A stretch of DNA of 64,000 bases from NCBI RefSeq assembly GCF_902459465.1, contig NC_047082.1, forward strand, positions 620,001 to 684,000, written 5' to 3'. The position numbers and the translations under genes were made by a program. Below the pieces are notes generated by a model. That model did not search any database. It saw nothing but the letters and a program-made list of their open reading frames with translations, and was not told where the DNA came from. Shown here in pieces: positions 62,501-64,000 of the stretch (its first letter is position 1; every line of letters starts with the position of its first letter). The stretch is from Asterias rubens. Taxonomy: Eukaryota > Echinodermata > Asteroidea > Forcipulatida > Asteriidae.

Positions 62501-64000
62501 ATCATTTTATTCTTAGTTGTTACTGTTTCATTTTATTACAGCATGCAAACGAGAGATCACATTTTTTCTTTGCGCCGATAACTTGACTCCTAGAGTCAGG
62601 TTACGCCCCATCGGCTTACATCTCAAGGGTCTTTCGCAGGATCCTCACTTTTATAATTATTATTATTAATTGCTGTGTGATTATTATTTGATATTTTACC
62701 ATGTACAATGTAAATGGTTTCTTGCCAATGGTCGTATTTTTATTGTGTACATTTTGTTTACACTTTTAGCTCTGAATTCATTGACATTTTTCCAGTGTCT
62801 CTTCCAAAAGTGAAGCTCAATACAAAACTTTATTTCTTCCTGTTATTTAAGAACATGTTTACTTTCTCATTTATTGTTTTACAATTCTTTTCATAGGAGG
62901 TGGCCAGTTGATGTAGGTCTTATAGATTTGTGGTAATCATTGGACCATCTTGTGTTAATATATTCAACATTGTTATTACATTTCATTTGAATATTTGAAT
63001 ATGTATGTGACTGTTTCTTGTGACCCCCGTCCATCCCGTAGGTGTCTGACTCCTCCATACTTGGAGTACATCAACAAACCTGGGGAAGATGTCACATGGG
63101 ATCCAGACCATGACTATTACTGCAAGCTGATTGGACGATTGGTTGACAATATCCTTGAAAATCTTATATTAAACCTATTCGTGTATTTAACCTATGCATT
63201 ACACAACACACAGGACCAACAGTTTTATGTCCCGAAGGACAAAGCAATAATTATTTTCTTGCTTAAGGACACAAGTGTCATTACCAGGACTTGAATCCAC
63301 ACTCTACTGATCAGAAACATGAAAGCTTGGTGTGCTTAACCGCTCCACCACGAGCCTCTTCCTCTCATTCATGAAATAAAGTAAAGCAACAATCGCACAA
63401 ATTCCTTCCAAAATTTAATAATTTGTTTAATGATTTGTCAAGATGGTCTGGGGGTTGTCCATGAGTGTCGGGGTTATGTACCTTTACGTGTTTATGTACC
63501 TTTTATTGTAAATGTAATATATTTCATCTTCTCCATTTGTTGAGCTTTTGTTAACATATCAACTTGTAAGTTCCTTAACTCCTTGGTCATTACCAGTGTC
63601 AGGCAAGGCCCAACCTCAGTTCCTGAATATGGATTGGCGTTTTAGTGAGTTTCCTAATCTAGCAGCCCATGCTCTTCATGTAACGTGTGTTGAGCTGATG
63701 GCCCTTCCTGGTCAGGGTAAAGTGGTAGGCAACGCTCTACTGGCAGTCATCTCTAAGAAGTAAGTATCCTGTACCACTGTTCCTTGATAATTTGATATGT
63801 TGAGTAATGCAGAGTTGCAGCTTTTCATGTCTGTTTCTTAAATAGTATTTGCATCTTTGGTACTATCGTATTGGTATTACAACAGTAGAGACTTGAACAT
63901 CGGGGGATGGGGGACAAGTGAAATCACAACACTTATTTGTATCCCAAATTATCTTGAATATTGCATTGAGTTTTTCTGTATTCTTCTTCTTTCTAATAGT
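47737..64000 (+). CDS. MED23: Mediator complex subunit 23, 26 coding exons, 3' end off the window
   Basis: Exons: 47737-47793, 48111-48142, 48370-48457, 48866-48990, 49169-49280, 50145-50348, 50723-50905, 51029-51124, 51478-51681, 52546-52689, 53093-53238, 53777-53850, 54317-54491, 54927-55075, 56332-56506, 56827-56990, 57567-57764, 58010-58076, 58322-58490, 59216-59287, 60506-60676, 61350-61466, 61826-61925, 62013-62142, 63042-63148, 63594-63759. All phases join into 1141 codons plus two bases that follow vertebrate MED23 almost colinearly (SIEEAF, FRPTAR, LLRYVLEQPYSRDMV, LWQHLSSQLIFF, SLLDSLTVHAKM, ESEELNRAL-like, PHNWASHTL, RTFADFLVFEFSTSAGGQ, HALHVTCVELMAL). MED23 is a Mediator tail subunit linking activators such as ELK1 to RNA polymerase II in the nucleus. 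Vertebrate MED23 is about 1,370 residues, so roughly the last sixth is missing; a possible next acceptor ends at 63999. One intron is AT-AC. Confidence 0.96.
49601..49986 (+). repeat. TTAA-type element (family A) in MED23 intron 5, with 28-bp direct repeats around it
   Basis: Full-length copy, right end slightly decayed (GTCCATTGTCTTTAA). The 28 bases at 49528-49555 recur at 49983-50010 with two differences. The left copy is separated from the element by 45 bases. Confidence 0.9.
50478..50690 (-). repeat. tRNA-derived SINE (minus) in MED23 intron 6
   Basis: The complement has the tRNA-like head (TGGGTTTGAGTCCCGGTAGT near 50600-50620) and the CTTGTGTC linker, then body sequence shared with 55459-55829. 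Truncated relative to that copy. Confidence 0.7.
52200..52520. mobile_element. Penelope-like element end fragment with hammerhead-like core
   Basis: CTGACGA (52221-52227), a 7-bp hairpin TGACTAG-AGCAAG-CTAGTCA, then AAAACGTT, resembles the core of the short hammerhead ribozymes carried by Penelope-like retroelements. Downstream are CTGACTCTGCGGCAGTACAG, CAGTTCTTTTCAGAACTAAG and the end GGTGTTACCGCAAACC, shared with the fold-backs at 54552 and 58689. No protein-coding part is present. Element class is inferred from memory of such sequences. Confidence 0.5.
53210..53660 (+). repeat. Tandem copies of the MED23 exon 11 / intron 11 junction
   Basis: The exon end (CCATCTCTCAAGCTGCATCT, donor at 53239) is echoed at about 53339 and 53509 by CCATCTCTCTCTGCATCTAG followed by GTGAGT (donors at 53360 and 53531). 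The intervening DNA (CTACTAATGCCCCTG, GGCCCTGTAGAACTAAA, GTCACTAGGGCCCTGG) is repeated with them in units of roughly 120 and 170 bp. Confidence 0.88.
54025..54130 (+). repeat. Dispersed GCCTCC/TGCC repeat, partial copy in MED23 intron 12
   Basis: GGCGCCCTTTGCAATGTTCC and TTCATTTCCTCATAGAAGTG match the 3' part of the copy at 733-872. Confidence 0.55.
54521..54737. repeat. Fold-back element in MED23 intron 13
   Basis: Arms 54552-54613 and 54676-54735 pair through AAGAAAGGTTTGT/CGCAAACCTCTCTT, ACACCATGTGA, ATCTCTCTTGATT and GTTGGTTCTGGTT. The centre holds two ACGACTCTTAACGACTC-like units. Same family as 58640-58885, sharing the leading block CAAAACTTTGCATGGTGGAA. Confidence 0.88.
54771..54864 (+). 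repeat. tRNA-like SINE head (pseudo-tRNA)
   Basis: GGTGTCATGGCCGAGCGGAT (box A) and TGTTGGTTCGAGTCCCGATC (box B) are closed by GGTGTCA/TGACACC, a perfect 7-bp acceptor-like stem. The T-stem does not pair properly and the same sequence recurs as SINE heads nearby, so it is not called a functional tRNA. Confidence 0.7.
55014..55460 (+). repeat. 125-bp tandem array made of the 3' half of MED23 exon 14 plus its splice donor
   Basis: Four units start at about 55014, 55138, 55263 and 55388. Each has the codons for ETYSRLLVYTEIETLGIKGFI, a donor GTAAGTCTTT (55076, 55201, 55326, 55451) and, in the first three, intron sequence with CCCTAACCCTAACCC. Only the first is continuous with the rest of the exon. 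Units are nearly identical, with single-base differences. The fourth is broken by a SINE and resumes at about 55830-55870. Confidence 0.93.
55459..55829 (-). mobile_element. tRNA-derived SINE, near full length (minus)
   Basis: Reading the complement: tRNA-like head at 55829-55737 (GTGTCACGGCCGAGTGGTTA, GGGTTCGAATCCCGGTCGTG), a body of about 200 bp with AGCTCGGGGCTGTATACTCC, a 3' part AAAGCGCATTGATACGG ... GCGCTATATAAGAATTTG, and an A-rich tail at 55490-55459. It interrupts the fourth unit of the exon array; flanking GTCTT may be the target-site duplication. Internal Pol III promoter boxes are expected in the head. Confidence 0.88.
56705..56778 (+). repeat. tRNA-like SINE head in MED23 intron 15
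   Basis: GCAGCTCAGTTGTTAAAACC and AGGTCGCAAGTTCAAGTCTC resemble box A and box B of the other heads. No body seen. Confidence 0.55.
58205..58300 (-). repeat. tRNA-like SINE head (minus) in MED23 intron 18
   Basis: The complement has GTCGTGGCCAAGTAGTCAAG (box A) and ATTCGAATCCCAGTCATGGC (box B). It ends about 22 bases before the exon 19 acceptor. Confidence 0.65.
58640..58885. mobile_element. Fold-back element with hammerhead-like core in MED23 intron 19
   Basis: Arms 58689-58750 and 58818-58880 are almost exact inverses over about 60 bp (AGAAAGGTTTGCG, CACCATGTAATGACTATCTC, AATGAGTTTGGGTGGTTCTG). The centre 58763-58796 reads CAGAAGAC, hairpin GATCAG-AGCATA-CTGATC, GAAACGTC. This matches the small hammerhead cores of Penelope-like elements apart from CAGAAGA in place of CUGANGA. 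Confidence 0.72.
58929..59051 (-). repeat. Fragment of TTAA-type element (family A) in MED23 intron 19
   Basis: GAGGGAGCCGTTTCTCACAA, CCATTACTCATTATCAAGTA and CACCAATAGTGGCCAGTGCG are the complement of the family A left end, diverged. Confidence 0.8.
59511..59578. repeat. (AAT)n microsatellite
   Basis: About 20 AAT units, slightly imperfect at the start, in MED23 intron 20. Confidence 0.95.
59698..60402. repeat. 15-copy 39-bp minisatellite grown inside a family B MITE, MED23 intron 20
   Basis: The unit (CATCCAGCCGCCATCTCGGA then GGAAAAACGCTATTGATGT) repeats about 15 times from 59705 to 60271 with single-base changes (CAGAGG/CGGAGG/CGAAGG, GCCGCC/GCTGCC). To the right, 60272-60402 is unique sequence that is the complement of the MITE at 30298-30452 (CATTGGCC, TTTTGACCTC, TGAAATGACGTCATTTGCAT, GAGGTCTAT end). 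As 39 is a multiple of three, the array is open in several frames, producing 91-109 residue frames that are not genes. Confidence 0.93.
61472..61550 (+). repeat. AATCCAGTTC 10-bp tandem repeat
   Basis: About eight units beginning six bases after the exon 22 donor (GTAAGA at 61467), one with AATCCGGTTC. Confidence 0.92.
63149..63593 (+). other. MED23: U12-type AT-AC intron of MED23
   Basis: The 5' end is ATATCCTT (63149-63156), identical to the minor-spliceosome AT-type donor consensus. TTCCTTAAC (63571-63579), identical to the U12 branch consensus, lies about 15 bases before the terminal AC (63592-63593). With these borders the protein reads GRLVDTVSGKAQ, matching vertebrate GRLVDTMAGK-type sequence, and no GT donor preserves the frame. 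Confidence 0.9.
63165..63360 (-). repeat. tRNA-derived SINE (minus) inside the AT-AC intron
   Basis: The complement has GAGGCTCGTGGTGGAGCGGT (box A region) and TGTGGATTCAAGTCCTGGTA (box B), then CTTGTGTCCTTAAGCAAG and body sequence like 50478-50690. Confidence 0.7.

Noticed and set aside
63142-63143. GT at the end of MED23 exon 25 as an ordinary donor
   Set aside because: GTTGAC is a poor donor and using it would delete the conserved VDT residues. The AT-AC reading fits both the protein and the splice motifs.

Overview
This is a window of animal nuclear genome, most likely from an echinoderm and probably a sea star. Evidence is the split genes with GT-AG introns, the AT-rich intergenic DNA, and interspersed elements of a kind I associate with sea-star assemblies (the TTAA-flanked family beginning TTAAAGGCAGTGGACACTAT, several copies here). 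The species call is inference from memory of such repeats. There are no bacterial operons, CRISPR arrays or intact transposase genes.

Layout, left to right. Positions 1-2354 (minus): the first three coding exons of a CYRIA/CYRIB (FAM49) gene, running off the left edge. 2.4-16.8 kb: no convincing exon; it is filled with short inverted-repeat elements, TGTACA-rich low-complexity DNA, a 0.5-kb fold-back and a 0.28-kb tandem duplication. 16.83-20.92 kb (plus): a four-exon gene for an acidic protein of at least 748 residues whose last exon carries a basic GLSR-type motif like the RAD51-binding tail of RAD51AP1. 23.84-24.72 kb (minus): an intronless, unrecognised basic 294-residue protein. 27.8-30.29 kb (plus): an unrecognised basic, disordered 433-residue protein with an intronless CDS and a probable 5'UTR intron. 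30.3-38.1 kb: AT-rich intergenic DNA with MITEs and palindromes. 38.19-40.54 kb (minus): an intronless, complete five-Ig-domain type I membrane receptor with a C-terminal PDZ-ligand sequence. 40.6-47.6 kb: intergenic, with the probable MED23 promoter at its right end. 47.74-64.0 kb (plus): MED23, the Mediator subunit, with 26 coding exons resolved and about the last sixth of the protein off the right edge.

The genes do not form a functional cluster. They are unrelated single-copy genes: Rac/actin control, possible homologous recombination, cell-surface recognition and Pol II transcription. The most interesting signals lie in MED23. One intron has textbook minor-spliceosome (U12) AT-AC signals. 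Two exon/intron junctions have been tandemly multiplied inside the following introns. One intron holds a 15-copy 39-bp array that appears to be an internal amplification of a MITE whose simple form lies 7 bp past the stop codon of the 433-residue gene. The non-coding DNA also holds tRNA-derived SINEs, Penelope-like fragments with hammerhead-ribozyme-like cores, and TTAA elements flanked by unusually long direct repeats.
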